Assembly: GCA_003797895.1 (NCBI GenBank)
Contig: RKQB01000010.1
Coordinates: 62,001 to 126,000 of the forward strand
Length of the DNA: 64,000 bases
Source of the DNA: Cyclobacteriaceae bacterium YHN15
Lineage (GTDB): Bacteria > Bacteroidota > Bacteroidia > Cytophagales > Cyclobacteriaceae
Direction: 5' to 3'
Part shown: positions 1 to 8,643 of the stretch, piece by piece
How the letters are laid out: the number at the start of each line of letters is the position of its first letter
Numbering within the stretch: the first letter of the stretch is position 1
Position numbers and translations under genes: made by a program
The notes under the pieces: generated by a model
What the model saw: the letters and a program-made list of their open reading frames with translations, nothing else
Database searches by the model: none
What the model was told of the DNA's origin: nothing

Positions 1-16
1 ATTAAACAAATCAGCT

Positions 17-562
17 TTGAAAACGCAAACGGTAAGCGAATATAATCAAGTTATACACCTTTGTAAAGAACTCTTCAAAAAGAAAACGATAGATTATGGG
101 ACTGCTTGGAGAATATTGAGGCTTCCCTCCATCACAGACCAGATTTTTATCAAAGCCCAAAGAATTCGCTCCATACAGGAAAAAGGAAATCAAAAAGTGA
201 ATGATCCCATTGTGGATGAATTTGTTGGCATTATCAACTATTGTTTGATTGCTTTGATGCAGATAAGCCTGAGAGATGACCAAAGATTGGAATTGACTTT
301 TGAGGAACTTGAACCTATTTATGATAAATGGGTGAATGAAACCCGTGGTTTGCTGGAAAACAAAAACCATGATTACGGGGAGGCCTGGAGGGATATGCGT
401 GTTTCTTCTATGACGGATATTATATTAATGAAACTATATCGGGTTAAACAGATTGAGGACAATCAGGGAATTACTTTGGTATCCGAAGGTATTGAAGCCA
501 ATTACCAGGATATGATCAACTATGCGGTTTTCTGTCTAATTAAATTACAATATCATGTTTAA
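17..562 (+). CDS. DUF1599 domain protein (5' end may lie outside window)
   Basis: This 181-residue protein contains two copies of one domain. Residues about 17-85 and 110-181 each carry a D-Y-G-x-A-W motif followed by R/MR-x-x-S-x-TD and a run ending in a hydrophobic helix. That internal duplication is the hallmark of DUF1599, a Bacteroidota family of unknown function. The first codon chosen is TTG, but the frame is open to base 2, so the true start may lie a few codons upstream of the window. The end overlaps the following DoxX gene by 8 bases, which suggests translational coupling. The family assignment is confident; its biochemical role is not known to me. Confidence 0.85.
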   Translation: MKTQTVSEYNQVIHLCKELFKKKTIDYGTAWRILRLPSITDQIFIKAQRIRSIQEKGNQKVNDPIVDEFVGIINYCLIALMQISLRDDQRLELTFEELEPIYDKWVNETRGLLENKNHDYGEAWRDMRVSSMTDIILMKLYRVKQIEDNQGITLVSEGIEANYQDMINYAVFCLIKLQYHV

Positions 563-1652
563 ACAAATTGGTTTATTGATCGTCCGATTTATCGTTGGGG
601 GTTTATTTATATTCTCAGGACTTATAAAAGTCAACGATCCGGTTGGTACTGCTATTAAGCTTGAAGAGTATTTTGATGTTTTTTCCAATGATATTGCTTC
701 ATTTTTTTACATATTCAAGGATATTGCCCTGCCCTTGGCAGTCTTTTTAGTAGTAGCTGAAGTGGTATTAGGTATAATGCTCATAATAGGGGTGAGGCTC
801 CGTTTTACCGTGTGGGCCTTGTCTTTGATGATTTTGTTTTTCACTTTCCTGACATTTTACTCTGCCTATTTCAACAAAGTGACTGATTGCGGTTGTTTTG
901 GCGATGCCATCAAACTTACCCCTTGGGAATCTTTTACCAAGGACGTGATTTTGTTGGTTCTGATTGGAATTCTTTTCATTTTCCGAAAAAGCTTATCCAA
1001 TGACGGACCCACATGGGCCAAGTGGACAGTGAGAATCTCATTGGTGTTATCTTTGTTTTTGGCCATTACGGCAATCAGAAATCTTCCTTTCATTGATTTT
1101 AGAGCCTACAAAGAAGGGGTGAATATTCCTGTGGCTATGCAGCCGTCTGCACCTTTACAATATAATTATGTAATGAGAAGGGGAGGAGAAGTGTTTGTTT
1201 TCGACCAATATCCTTCTGATGATTCCTATGAATTTGTAGAGATGAACCTTATCAATGAGGAGGCTTTGCCCAAAATTTCAGACTTTGCCGTATGGAATGA
1301 TGAGGGGGATTATACGGAAGAAATACTCAAAGGAAAAAAGGCAGTGGTACTGGTAACCAATATTTCGAAAATGAATAGGGATCATCTTAATAAAATAGAT
1401 GACATGATTGCGGGAATCATTTCGACAGAAATACAACCGGTTTTGGTAGCCGCGTCTTCTGAGGATGAAATCAAGGAACTCCTTGAATCCCGAGGTTGGG
1501 AAATTGAGGCCTTTCAGGGAGATGCCACTGTGATAAAGACAATCATGCGGTCCAATCCAGGCGTAATGCTTTTGAACGAAGGGGTTGTAATCAGGAAATA
1601 TCACTTTAGAAACACTCCGGGGTCTTCAGAAGTAATCAGTTTATTGAGGTAA
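555..1652 (+). CDS. BT_3928-type DoxX/MauE family membrane protein
   Basis: 365 residues. The N-terminal half has about four membrane segments (near residues 5-24, 61-80, 84-104 and 128-146) and a conserved C-G-C-F-G motif at 112-116, typical of the DoxX/MauE group of redox-associated membrane proteins. A further hydrophobic stretch near 157-175 precedes a soluble C-terminal region (about 200-365) that looks thioredoxin-like, although no CxxC is visible in it. In Bacteroidota such genes commonly sit next to DUF1599, as here. The gene overlaps aroK by one base (TAATG), so the three genes probably form one transcription unit. A role in envelope redox chemistry is inferred from the family only. 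Confidence 0.85.
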   Translation: MFKQIGLLIVRFIVGGLFIFSGLIKVNDPVGTAIKLEEYFDVFSNDIASFFYIFKDIALPLAVFLVVAEVVLGIMLIIGVRLRFTVWALSLMILFFTFLTFYSAYFNKVTDCGCFGDAIKLTPWESFTKDVILLVLIGILFIFRKSLSNDGPTWAKWTVRISLVLSLFLAITAIRNLPFIDFRAYKEGVNIPVAMQPSAPLQYNYVMRRGGEVFVFDQYPSDDSYEFVEMNLINEEALPKISDFAVWNDEGDYTEEILKGKKAVVLVTNISKMNRDHLNKIDDMIAGIISTEIQPVLVAASSEDEIKELLESRGWEIEAFQGDATVIKTIMRSNPGVMLLNEGVVIRKYHFRNTPGSSEVISLLR

Positions 1653-2182
1653 TGAGGGCACCCTTAAAAATTGTGTTGGTTGGTCTGCCCGGTTCAGGCA
1701 AATCCACTTTTGGTAAGCAAGTAGCGACTTTATTGAATTTTGCCTTTATTGATCTGGACCAATTAATAGAGGAGGAGACCGGAAAGAAAATTAGTCAGAT
1801 TTTTTCAGAAGAAGGGGAAGGGAAATTCAGGGAACTGGAAAGTATTTACCTACAAAAAGTTTTGGATGGACTTGAAGGCTTTGTGCTGTCTACTGGAGGA
1901 GGTACGCCCTGTTTTAATGATAATATGGAATTGATCAATGAAAAGGCGGTTTCCGTTTATCTGGAAGTTTCCTTAGAAGAGATTTTAAAAAGGCTTTCCA
2001 AAGACAAACTGGGGAAAAGACCCATGTTTGCAGGGTTGGGGGAAGGGGAGATTACGTTAAAATTAAAAAATCTCCTTGCTACCAGAGAGTCTTATTACCT
2101 TCAGTCAAAATTAAAACTCAGTGGAGATGATATTTCCACTGAGTTATTGCTTTCTGAGCTTATGGCATTTTTTAGAAGTTGA
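1652..2182 (+). CDS. aroK: shikimate kinase
   Basis: 176 residues, the normal length for shikimate kinase, which phosphorylates shikimate at the 3-hydroxyl with ATP in the chorismate pathway. The Walker A motif G-L-P-G-S-G-K-S-T is at residues 11-19. The substrate-binding D-L-D motif follows near 34-36, the S-T-G-G-G motif lies near 83-87, and the lid arginine region G-K-R-P is near 124-127. The start codon overlaps the stop of the preceding DoxX gene (TAATG). The 3' end overlaps the convergent porin gene by 11 bases, so no separate terminator fits between them. Confidence 0.95.
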   Translation: MRAPLKIVLVGLPGSGKSTFGKQVATLLNFAFIDLDQLIEEETGKKISQIFSEEGEGKFRELESIYLQKVLDGLEGFVLSTGGGTPCFNDNMELINEKAVSVYLEVSLEEILKRLSKDKLGKRPMFAGLGEGEITLKLKNLLATRESYYLQSKLKLSGDDISTELLLSELMAFFRS

Positions 2183-3683
2183 AGCCGAAGGTCATCATAC
2201 CGGTACTGATTCTGTTCCTTATCTGAATAACCGGACCAATGTTAACGCCATTATCTATTAAAGTATATGAACTGTAAAGTTGGTCCGAAAGGGTGTACAT
2301 ATAAGCAAAATCCACATAGAACTTATTAAGTCTCGCTCCAAATCCTCCGGTATACTGTTGGGCATTTCTGTTTACAATACTTGACTGTTGGAAAGGATCA
2401 CCATAATAAGCATATCCTCCCCTGATTCTCCAAATATCAAACCTGAATTCTCCACCTACCCGATAATTAAGTGTTTGTCCATAAAGAATTCTTATTTCCT
2501 GATTGTCTGCATTGGGATTGAAGTCTCTGGAATTGATTCTGCTTTGGCTATAATCCAAATAATCAATATCTGCTGAGATGAATCCGTTTTTTCCGAGAAA
2601 GAATGTTGCACCACCACTCAGTCTCATGGGAGTATTCAAATTATAATTGCCAAGGACTATAGGTGTCGAGGCTTCTTCTCTTCCAAGAACAATATTTTCA
2701 GGTTCGAAAAAGAAATTATCAAATAAATTGGACATAGAGGCACGATACTCCTCATTCATGTTGTACCATGTAGGAGATTGGAAATTCAATCCTAAATTGA
2801 CCTGTTCTACTGGCTTATAGATTACACCCAGGTTGATAGTGGCCCCGAAACCTGAAATAAATAAATCCTCTGTAATTCGGGAATCTATCAATGGTTCGTC
2901 AAAGAACTCTTCTCCATAATTTTTGGAAGAACTGTAATTCAAGGAAGTGAGTCCTAGTCCGGCGCCTAGGAATAATTTGTTGTCATAATTAGCACCATAG
3001 GAGAAAGTAGTTTGCCTGATCCGTCCTTCTTGGATTACCCGCTCATCCTGGAAAGGAAATCCCAAAACAAAAGAGTCATACTGTGTAGGGTTGTTGATCG
3101 GGTTTCCTTGCGGATCTTCTGTTATAGGATTAATTAAGAAGGTTTGATAGGCTAGGCCTGTCAAACCTAGGTTTTCGATTTGATTCTCAGGAACACCATT
3201 GGCCTGATCCAAGAAATAATCAATGATAGAGGTATTCCCCTGAATGTCAGAAAAATATCCAAACTGAGTATTGAAATGGTTCATCCTATTGAAACTGATG
3301 CCAAAGGAGCCTCCTCTGAATTTCCCGGGATTCAATGGTCCTTTGGGTCTGCTTATGACCAAACTGAAATTCGGTAAACTAAAATTATTTGTTCTGTTTT
3401 CCTGAAACTGGCCCAAATAATTGGTTTCGGTGGTCCAAGTGCTGATCGAAGGAGAGAAGCTGAATTCAGATCTTCTAAAAAAGCCCAATCCTGCCGGGTT
3501 GGTGTGGATGTTTGAAATATCCCCACCCAATGACATTTGAGTTCCCCCTATTCCCATTATCCTGGCAGAACCTGTGGATTGGAACCTGCTGAATCTCAGG
3601 GCATCTTCATAATAGCCAAACTGAGCTTTGGAAATTCCCACAAAAAACACACTCAGTAGAGCGCCAAAGAATAATTTTTTCAT
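2172..3683 (-). CDS. OmpP1/FadL-family outer membrane protein
   Basis: About 503 residues starting at the M-K-K signal peptide. Upstream in-frame Met codons at 3692 and 3716 are possible but would precede the signal peptide unnaturally. The signal peptide ends at A-Q. The mature N-terminus has the FadL-like pattern of a small, strongly conserved plug segment (G-S-A-R-x-M-G-x-G-G, then N-P-A-G-L-G) followed by many alternating aromatic beta-strands and a C-terminal phenylalanine (G-F-N-F). Such proteins are outer membrane barrels for hydrophobic compounds; the substrate cannot be read from the sequence. It converges on aroK. Confidence 0.85.
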   Translation of the reverse strand: MKKLFFGALLSVFFVGISKAQFGYYEDALRFSRFQSTGSARIMGIGGTQMSLGGDISNIHTNPAGLGFFRRSEFSFSPSISTWTTETNYLGQFQENRTNNFSLPNFSLVISRPKGPLNPGKFRGGSFGISFNRMNHFNTQFGYFSDIQGNTSIIDYFLDQANGVPENQIENLGLTGLAYQTFLINPITEDPQGNPINNPTQYDSFVLGFPFQDERVIQEGRIRQTTFSYGANYDNKLFLGAGLGLTSLNYSSSKNYGEEFFDEPLIDSRITEDLFISGFGATINLGVIYKPVEQVNLGLNFQSPTWYNMNEEYRASMSNLFDNFFFEPENIVLGREEASTPIVLGNYNLNTPMRLSGGATFFLGKNGFISADIDYLDYSQSRINSRDFNPNADNQEIRILYGQTLNYRVGGEFRFDIWRIRGGYAYYGDPFQQSSIVNRNAQQYTGGFGARLNKFYVDFAYMYTLSDQLYSSYTLIDNGVNIGPVIQIRNRISTGMMTFGFNF

Positions 3684-3775
3684 TGAAATCATATAAAATC
3701 TGAATTGTAAACCCAATCAAATTTAAATCAAATAACATGCCTTTATCAACAAGTAAGGGTAAAAAAAAGGGGGAA

Positions 3776-5170
3776 TTAATTCCCCCTTCCTCCTCTTGAA
3801 CCTCCGGAGCTCATTCCTCCGCCACCACCTCGGCTACCTCCGCTCATTCCTCCGCTACTAAAGCCTCCTCCACTACTTCTGCTTGGAGCGCTCATAGAGC
3901 CACCTCTGCTTGGTGTGGACATGCCCCCTCTTGAAGGAGATGTGTTGAAATTCCTTGATGGTGCAGTTCTTGTATTATTTAAGCTTCCCCCTGTATTTCC
4001 TCCCCTGTTATAGGAAGGATTGGATCCTCTTGTAGTTCCTGTATTTCTATTTATAGTACCTGCTCCTGTAGTTCCCCTTGAAGGTGAGGTGCCATAAGCA
4101 CTTCTTGTGTTGGTACCTGTATTATAAGAAGGTCTGGTATTGGTCAAACCGGTTCTTGAACTTGGCCTTGTAGCCGCCGCTGATCCGGTATTTCTATAAC
4201 CAGGGTTGGCGGATGTATTCGCTACCCTGCTTCTTGCGCTGTTGTATTCATTCTGGGAAGTTCCGAAATCTCTGCTTGAACCTCTGGATCCCTCAGAAAT
4301 TCCCCGGTTACCAGTTGTTGCCTCTCTTCTTGCCGCCCTCGTGGTTGAAGCATATCCGTCAGTTCCGCCTCTCGGTCCACTAACTGATGTACCTGCTCCT
4401 CTTCCAGGTCTTGCGCCTCTGACTATTTGACGACCTCCTTCACCTCCGGGAGGTAACACGATAATCGGTGGACCCCAGCCCCATCCTGGTCCCATACCCC
4501 ACATTCCGCCACCCATCCAAGGGTTCATCATCCATGGGTTGCCCCACATTCCTCCCATGCCCCATCCGAAGCCCATATTCCAGCCCCACATGGAGTTCCA
4601 GCCAAAGCCCATTCCCCATCTTGGACGCATACCCCACATAGGCATACCCCAAAAAGGATCCCACATGCCCATACCCCACATAGGCATGCCCCACATAGGC
4701 ATACCCCAACCCATTCCCATTCCCATGCCCATTCCCATTCCCATGCCGAAGCCGAAATTGAAATTACTTTGAGAAAATCCAGCTCCGTTTACTCCGGCGC
4801 CGGATCCATAAAAATTGTTATAAACGTTGACGTTAGGTGAGGTTTCCTGACCTTCATTGTCATCAAAATACACTGTTCCAGCATCCTGCGTTGTAGCCTG
4901 AGACTGATATTTGGCAATATATTCGGGATTTACATTCCTTGCTGAAAAATTTTCCTGCTCGAATTGATTAGGTGTAACAGCATTCAAAGACTGGAAATTT
5001 TGCGGATTGTTGTTCGCGACAGCAAACTGGGTGGCGACCCTTGAATCAGAAGCCATGAAGTATAAATCGTCGGACTCACCGCCCTTCATTGCATTGTAGC
5101 TGGTGCTGCAGGAGGATAACATAATTACCGCTCCAGCTCCAAGTGTCAATATTTTGTTGAGGTTCATCAT
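3776..5170 (-). CDS. Met/Gly/Trp-rich low-complexity lipoprotein
   Basis: 464 residues. The signal peptide ends in a lipobox (L-S-S-C, Cys21), so it is probably an outer membrane lipoprotein. Residues about 22-130 are ordinary. About 135-250 is an extreme run of G-M, W-G-M and P-M-W-G-M repeats, encoded by short tandem hexamers (CCCATT/CCCATG on the plus strand) and longer degenerate units. The C-terminal half, about 255-464, is Arg/Ser/Gly/Thr-rich and ends in Gly-rich repeats. I know similar proteins only as unnamed Bacteroidota prolipoproteins. The Met-rich part could bind copper or silver, but this is speculation from composition. The gene diverges from proS. Confidence 0.75.
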   Translation of the reverse strand: MMNLNKILTLGAGAVIMLSSCSTSYNAMKGGESDDLYFMASDSRVATQFAVANNNPQNFQSLNAVTPNQFEQENFSARNVNPEYIAKYQSQATTQDAGTVYFDDNEGQETSPNVNVYNNFYGSGAGVNGAGFSQSNFNFGFGMGMGMGMGMGMGWGMPMWGMPMWGMGMWDPFWGMPMWGMRPRWGMGFGWNSMWGWNMGFGWGMGGMWGNPWMMNPWMGGGMWGMGPGWGWGPPIIVLPPGGEGGRQIVRGARPGRGAGTSVSGPRGGTDGYASTTRAARREATTGNRGISEGSRGSSRDFGTSQNEYNSARSRVANTSANPGYRNTGSAAATRPSSRTGLTNTRPSYNTGTNTRSAYGTSPSRGTTGAGTINRNTGTTRGSNPSYNRGGNTGGSLNNTRTAPSRNFNTSPSRGGMSTPSRGGSMSAPSRSSGGGFSSGGMSGGSRGGGGGMSSGGSRGGRGN

Positions 5171-5233
5171 TGTGTTTGGTTTTTACTACTTACTTATACG
5201 AGAGTGTATCAATAGGGTTATAAATTTTTGGAT

Positions 5234-5241
5234 TATATTTG
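5234..5241 (+). promoter_or_regulatory. possible -7 box for proS
   Basis: TATATTTG matches the Bacteroidota sigma-factor -7 consensus TAnnTTTG and lies 54 bases before the proS start codon. I could not find a convincing TTG box at the expected distance upstream, so only half of the promoter is supported. Confidence 0.35.
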
Positions 5242-5295
5242 CCACCCACAGTATTTAGCGAAGATAAATAGATTTTTGAAATCAACAAACACACT

Positions 5296-6777
5296 ATGAG
5301 TAAAGGATTGCCAAAAAGAAGTGAAGACTACTCTTTGTGGTACAATGAATTAGTTAAAAGGGCAGACCTTGCCGAAAATTCCCCAGTAAGGGGCTGTATG
5401 GTGATCAAACCGTATGGGTATTCCATCTGGGAAAAAATGCAGGCCCAATTGGATAAAATGTTTAAGGAAACCGGTCATGTAAATGCCTATTTCCCCTTAT
5501 TCATTCCCAAATCCTACCTCTCCAAAGAGGCAAGCCATGTAGAAGGATTTGCCAAGGAATGTGCAGTGGTTACCCACTACAGGCTCAAAAATGCAGAAGA
5601 TGGAAGCGGGGTAATCGTAGACCCGGACGCGAAACTGGAGGAAGAACTGATTGTCAGGCCCACCTCAGAAACAGTTATTTGGAGCACCTATAAAAACTGG
5701 ATACAATCCTACAGGGATTTGCCCCTTTTGGTCAATCAGTGGGCCAATGTGGTCAGATGGGAAATGAGGACCCGTTTGTTTTTGAGGACTTCCGAATTTT
5801 TGTGGCAGGAAGGGCATACCGCCCACGCCTCCAAGCAGGAAGCTATTGACGAAACCGTGCAGATGATGAATGTATATGCAGAATTTGCCGAAACATATAT
5901 GGCTTTACCGGTAGTAAGAGGGGTCAAGAGTGTCAATGAAAGATTTGCCGGCGCTGAAGATACATATTGCATAGAAGCCATGATGCAGGATGGAAAAGCC
6001 TTGCAGGCAGGGACTTCCCATTTCCTTGGTCAGAACTTCGCCAAGGCATTTGATGTGAAATTTGCCACAAAAGAGGGAGGGCTGGATTATGTGTGGGGGA
6101 CATCTTGGGGAGTAAGCACACGTTTGATGGGTGCCTTGATTATGGCACACTCTGACGACAATGGTTTGGTATTGCCTCCTAAACTTGCTCCAATCCATGT
6201 TGTTATTGTTCCTATTTATAAAGGAGATGAAGAACTTTCCAGAATTTCTGAAAAGGCCAATGAAATCTTGGCCAAACTTAGAGCGAAAGGACTTTCCGTG
6301 AAATTTGACAACAGAGACACCCATAAGCCGGGCTGGAAATTTGCAGAGTATGAACTAAAGGGTGTTCCGCTTAGAATAGCCATGGGGCCAAGAGACCTTG
6401 AAAACAACACGGTTGAATTGGCCAGAAGGGATACCTTGACGAAAGAAACCATCAATCTGGCTGAAGTAGCCATTGAGGATTATGTAAGTGAGCTCTTGGA
6501 TACCATTCAGGAAACCATCTACCAAAAGGCTTTGGATTTCAGGGAGGAAATGACCACTGAAGTCAATACCTGGGAGGAATTTGAAAAGGTTCTTGAAGAA
6601 AAAGGAGGATTCCTTTCCGCTCATTGGGATGGAACATCTGACACTGAGGAGAAAATCAAAGAACTGAGTAAAGCTACCATCAGGTGCATTCCTTTATCAG
6701 GTAAGGTGGAGGAAGGAAAATGTATTCTGACTGGAAAACCCTCAAAGCAAAGAGTCTTCTTTGCCAGAGCTTATTAA
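5296..6777 (+). CDS. proS: proline--tRNA ligase (short, archaeal/eukaryote-like form)
   Basis: 493 residues. The length and layout fit the short ProS type that lacks the inserted editing domain of the long E. coli-type enzyme. It charges tRNA-Pro with proline. Class II synthetase signatures are present: R-P-T-S-E-T near residues 116-121, the motif 2 region with R-W-E-M-R and F-L-W-Q-E-G-H near 154-176, and the G-T-S-W-G-V-S-T-R segment near 270-278. The C-terminal zinc-like domain ends in a Tyr, as is typical of this type. It is preceded by a TATATTTG box (5234-5241) that could serve as the -7 element, and followed by a terminator. Confidence 0.97.
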   Translation: MSKGLPKRSEDYSLWYNELVKRADLAENSPVRGCMVIKPYGYSIWEKMQAQLDKMFKETGHVNAYFPLFIPKSYLSKEASHVEGFAKECAVVTHYRLKNAEDGSGVIVDPDAKLEEELIVRPTSETVIWSTYKNWIQSYRDLPLLVNQWANVVRWEMRTRLFLRTSEFLWQEGHTAHASKQEAIDETVQMMNVYAEFAETYMALPVVRGVKSVNERFAGAEDTYCIEAMMQDGKALQAGTSHFLGQNFAKAFDVKFATKEGGLDYVWGTSWGVSTRLMGALIMAHSDDNGLVLPPKLAPIHVVIVPIYKGDEELSRISEKANEILAKLRAKGLSVKFDNRDTHKPGWKFAEYELKGVPLRIAMGPRDLENNTVELARRDTLTKETINLAEVAIEDYVSELLDTIQETIYQKALDFREEMTTEVNTWEEFEKVLEEKGGFLSAHWDGTSDTEEKIKELSKATIRCIPLSGKVEEGKCILTGKPSKQRVFFARAY

Positions 6778-6883
6778 TGGATAAGGATTTTTGACTTTGG
6801 AATAAATCCATGGCCAAAGAGTTGTTAGGCAGGATTTACCAAGTTAATGCGGCTTAAGGACACCTGAATTCTACGTAGTTTCA

Positions 6884-6912
6884 AAGCCCCCTGACTTTTA
6901 GGGGGTTTTTAT
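6884..6912 (+). terminator. intrinsic terminator after proS
   Basis: CCCCC and GGGGG arms at 6887-6891 and 6901-6905, extended by A-T pairs (AAAG before, TTTTT after), with a nine-base loop and a following T run. It lies 107 bases after the proS stop and ahead of nfeD. Confidence 0.75.
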
Positions 6913-6969
6913 TTTGCTTTCGGTTTTTTAGAATGTAGAAAAAAGGCTAATTTCAAAAAAAAAACTTTT

Positions 6970-7431
6970 ATGACCTGGTTTATCCTTGTTTCACTCCTTT
7001 TGATAGGGCTTATTTTGGTATTGACCGAAATCCTTTTTGTTCCGGGAACCACCCTGGTCGGTGTACTGGGATTGATTGTGACTGCAGGAGGGATTTATTA
7101 TGCTTTTGTAAAATTTGACAATAATTTGGCATGGATAGTGGTCGGGGCTGCCGTGCTACTGAATTTTACAGCACTTGTCTATGGTTTTAAATCAGGGGTA
7201 TGGAATAAGTTTGCCCTGAAAGAAGCCATCACCAGCAGATCTTTTGATGACAGGTTGGCCGGTCTGGAGATAGGCATGGAAGGCAAAGCGATTTCAGATA
7301 TTAAACCAATTGGAAAAGCAGAATTTGGAGATGTAATTTATGAAGTGAAATCCGATTCGGGATTTATTCGGGTGGGTACTACGGTATTTATTTCTAAATT
7401 AGAAGACAATAAAATAATAATTAAATCATAA
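6970..7431 (+). CDS. NfeD-like membrane protein, short form
   Basis: 153 residues with three hydrophobic segments (about 3-22, 25-45 and 54-72) followed by a C-terminal OB-fold-like domain (about 95-150) containing G-M-E-G-K-A and a G-x-V-I-Y-E-V-x-S motif. This is the short NfeD type without the serine protease (ClpP-like) domain. Short NfeD proteins are typically encoded beside flotillin/FloA-type scaffold proteins and are thought to work with them in membrane microdomains. Here the floA start lies 3 bases after the stop, consistent with one operon. Confidence 0.88.
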   Translation: MTWFILVSLLLIGLILVLTEILFVPGTTLVGVLGLIVTAGGIYYAFVKFDNNLAWIVVGAAVLLNFTALVYGFKSGVWNKFALKEAITSRSFDDRLAGLEIGMEGKAISDIKPIGKAEFGDVIYEVKSDSGFIRVGTTVFISKLEDNKIIIKS

Positions 7432-7434
7432 ACT

Positions 7435-8454
7435 ATGGAAATTACTGATTCGGCGTTCATTTTATTTGCGGCTTTTGCCGGCCTGATTTTACTCTTTATT
7501 TTCTTGTATTTTGTTCCTGTCAATTTATGGATAACAGCCATTTTTGCCAATGTACGTGTAAGTATAGGGGAACTGATAGGAATGCGTATACGTAAAGTTC
7601 CACCAAGTGTAATTGTCAATTCACTCATTACAGCGACAAAAGCAGGGCTGGACCTGACCACCAACGAGCTGGAGACCCATTACCTGGCTGGAGGAAATGT
7701 ACCTAATGTTATCAGGGCATTGATTTCTGCTGATAAGGCAAATATCAAACTGAGTTTTAAGCAGGCAACAGCCATTGATCTGGCTGGTAGAGATGTGTTT
7801 GAGGCGGTACAGATTTCTGTTAACCCCAAGGTTATCAATACTCCGAATGTGGCAGCGGTAGCTGCTGATGGAATTCAGCTCATTGCCAAAGCCAGGGTGA
7901 CTGTCCGTGCAAACATCGCCCAATTGGTAGGTGGTGCTGGAGAGGAAACCATTTTGGCAAGGGTAGGGGAAGGTATTGTAACTTCTATCGGTTCAGCTCA
8001 AAATCATAAAAGTGTACTGGAAAATCCTGATAAAATCTCCAAACTTGTTTTGGAGAGAGGACTGGATGCAGGTACTGCTTTTGAGATTCTTTCCATTGAT
8101 ATTGCCGATATTGATGTGGGTACCAACATCGGCGCAAAACTTCAGATTGACCAGGCATCCGCGGACTTAAAAGTTGCCGAAGCCAGAGCTGAAGAAAGAC
8201 GGGCTATGGCAGTTGCTCTGGAACAGGAAATGAAAGCCAAGGCGGTGGAAATGCGGGCGAAGGTTATTCAGGCAGAAGCCGAGGTGCCCAAGGCAATCGC
8301 AGAGGCTTTTAGAACCGGAAGACTAGGTGTAATGGATTATTACCGCATGGAAAACATCAAATCAGATACAGAAATGCGTTCTTCGATCGCAGGAACAGAT
8401 TCCGGATCAGGTGTGGAAGGCGGAAAAGCTGGAAAGACAGGGGATAAGAAATAG
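7435..8454 (+). CDS. floA: flotillin-like protein FloA
   Basis: 339 residues, matching the FloA (YqfA) family. One N-terminal membrane hairpin (about 7-30) is followed by the R-K-V-P-P-S motif, an SPFH-like domain containing V-G-x-G-x-E-E-T-I-L-A-R-V-G-E-G-I, and a long Ala/Glu-rich helical region (about 235-305) that would form coiled coil. FloA organises ordered membrane microdomains. It is the second gene of the nfeD-floA pair and ends 131 bases before a strong bidirectional terminator. The C-terminal tail is Gly/Ser-rich and probably disordered. Confidence 0.95.
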   Translation: MEITDSAFILFAAFAGLILLFIFLYFVPVNLWITAIFANVRVSIGELIGMRIRKVPPSVIVNSLITATKAGLDLTTNELETHYLAGGNVPNVIRALISADKANIKLSFKQATAIDLAGRDVFEAVQISVNPKVINTPNVAAVAADGIQLIAKARVTVRANIAQLVGGAGEETILARVGEGIVTSIGSAQNHKSVLENPDKISKLVLERGLDAGTAFEILSIDIADIDVGTNIGAKLQIDQASADLKVAEARAEERRAMAVALEQEMKAKAVEMRAKVIQAEAEVPKAIAEAFRTGRLGVMDYYRMENIKSDTEMRSSIAGTDSGSGVEGGKAGKTGDKK

Positions 8455-8459
8455 GGGTT

Positions 8460-8575
8460 TTTAAATTTTAAAATTCCAAAATCCAAAGTCCAAACCACAA
8501 ACTTCAAATACCAAAATCCATCCCGATAGTCATAGGGACCAAGCCTCAAATTAAAAATTACAAAGTCAAATATTT
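8460..8575. repeat. dispersed CAAAATCCAAA-type intergenic repeat
   Basis: A run of short related words (TCCAAAATCCAAA, AACTTCAAATACCAAAATCC) followed by a CATCCCGATAGTCATAGGGACC segment. A related run with the same words lies at 13443-13535. The content is non-coding and looks like a dispersed filler repeat common between Bacteroidota genes. Confidence 0.55.
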
Positions 8576-8584
8576 TAAATCAGT

Positions 8585-8627
8585 AAAAAAGAACCTTTGA
8601 TGGCATGCCATCAAAGGTTCTTTTTTT
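8585..8627. terminator. bidirectional terminator between floA and DUF389 gene
   Basis: A near-perfect palindrome, AAGAACCTTTGATGGC and its reverse complement with no real loop, is flanked by an A run on the left and a T run on the right. It can therefore end transcription of floA on the plus strand and of the convergent DUF389 gene on the minus strand. Confidence 0.9.
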
Positions 8628-8643
8628 GGAAAACTCCTTTTCA

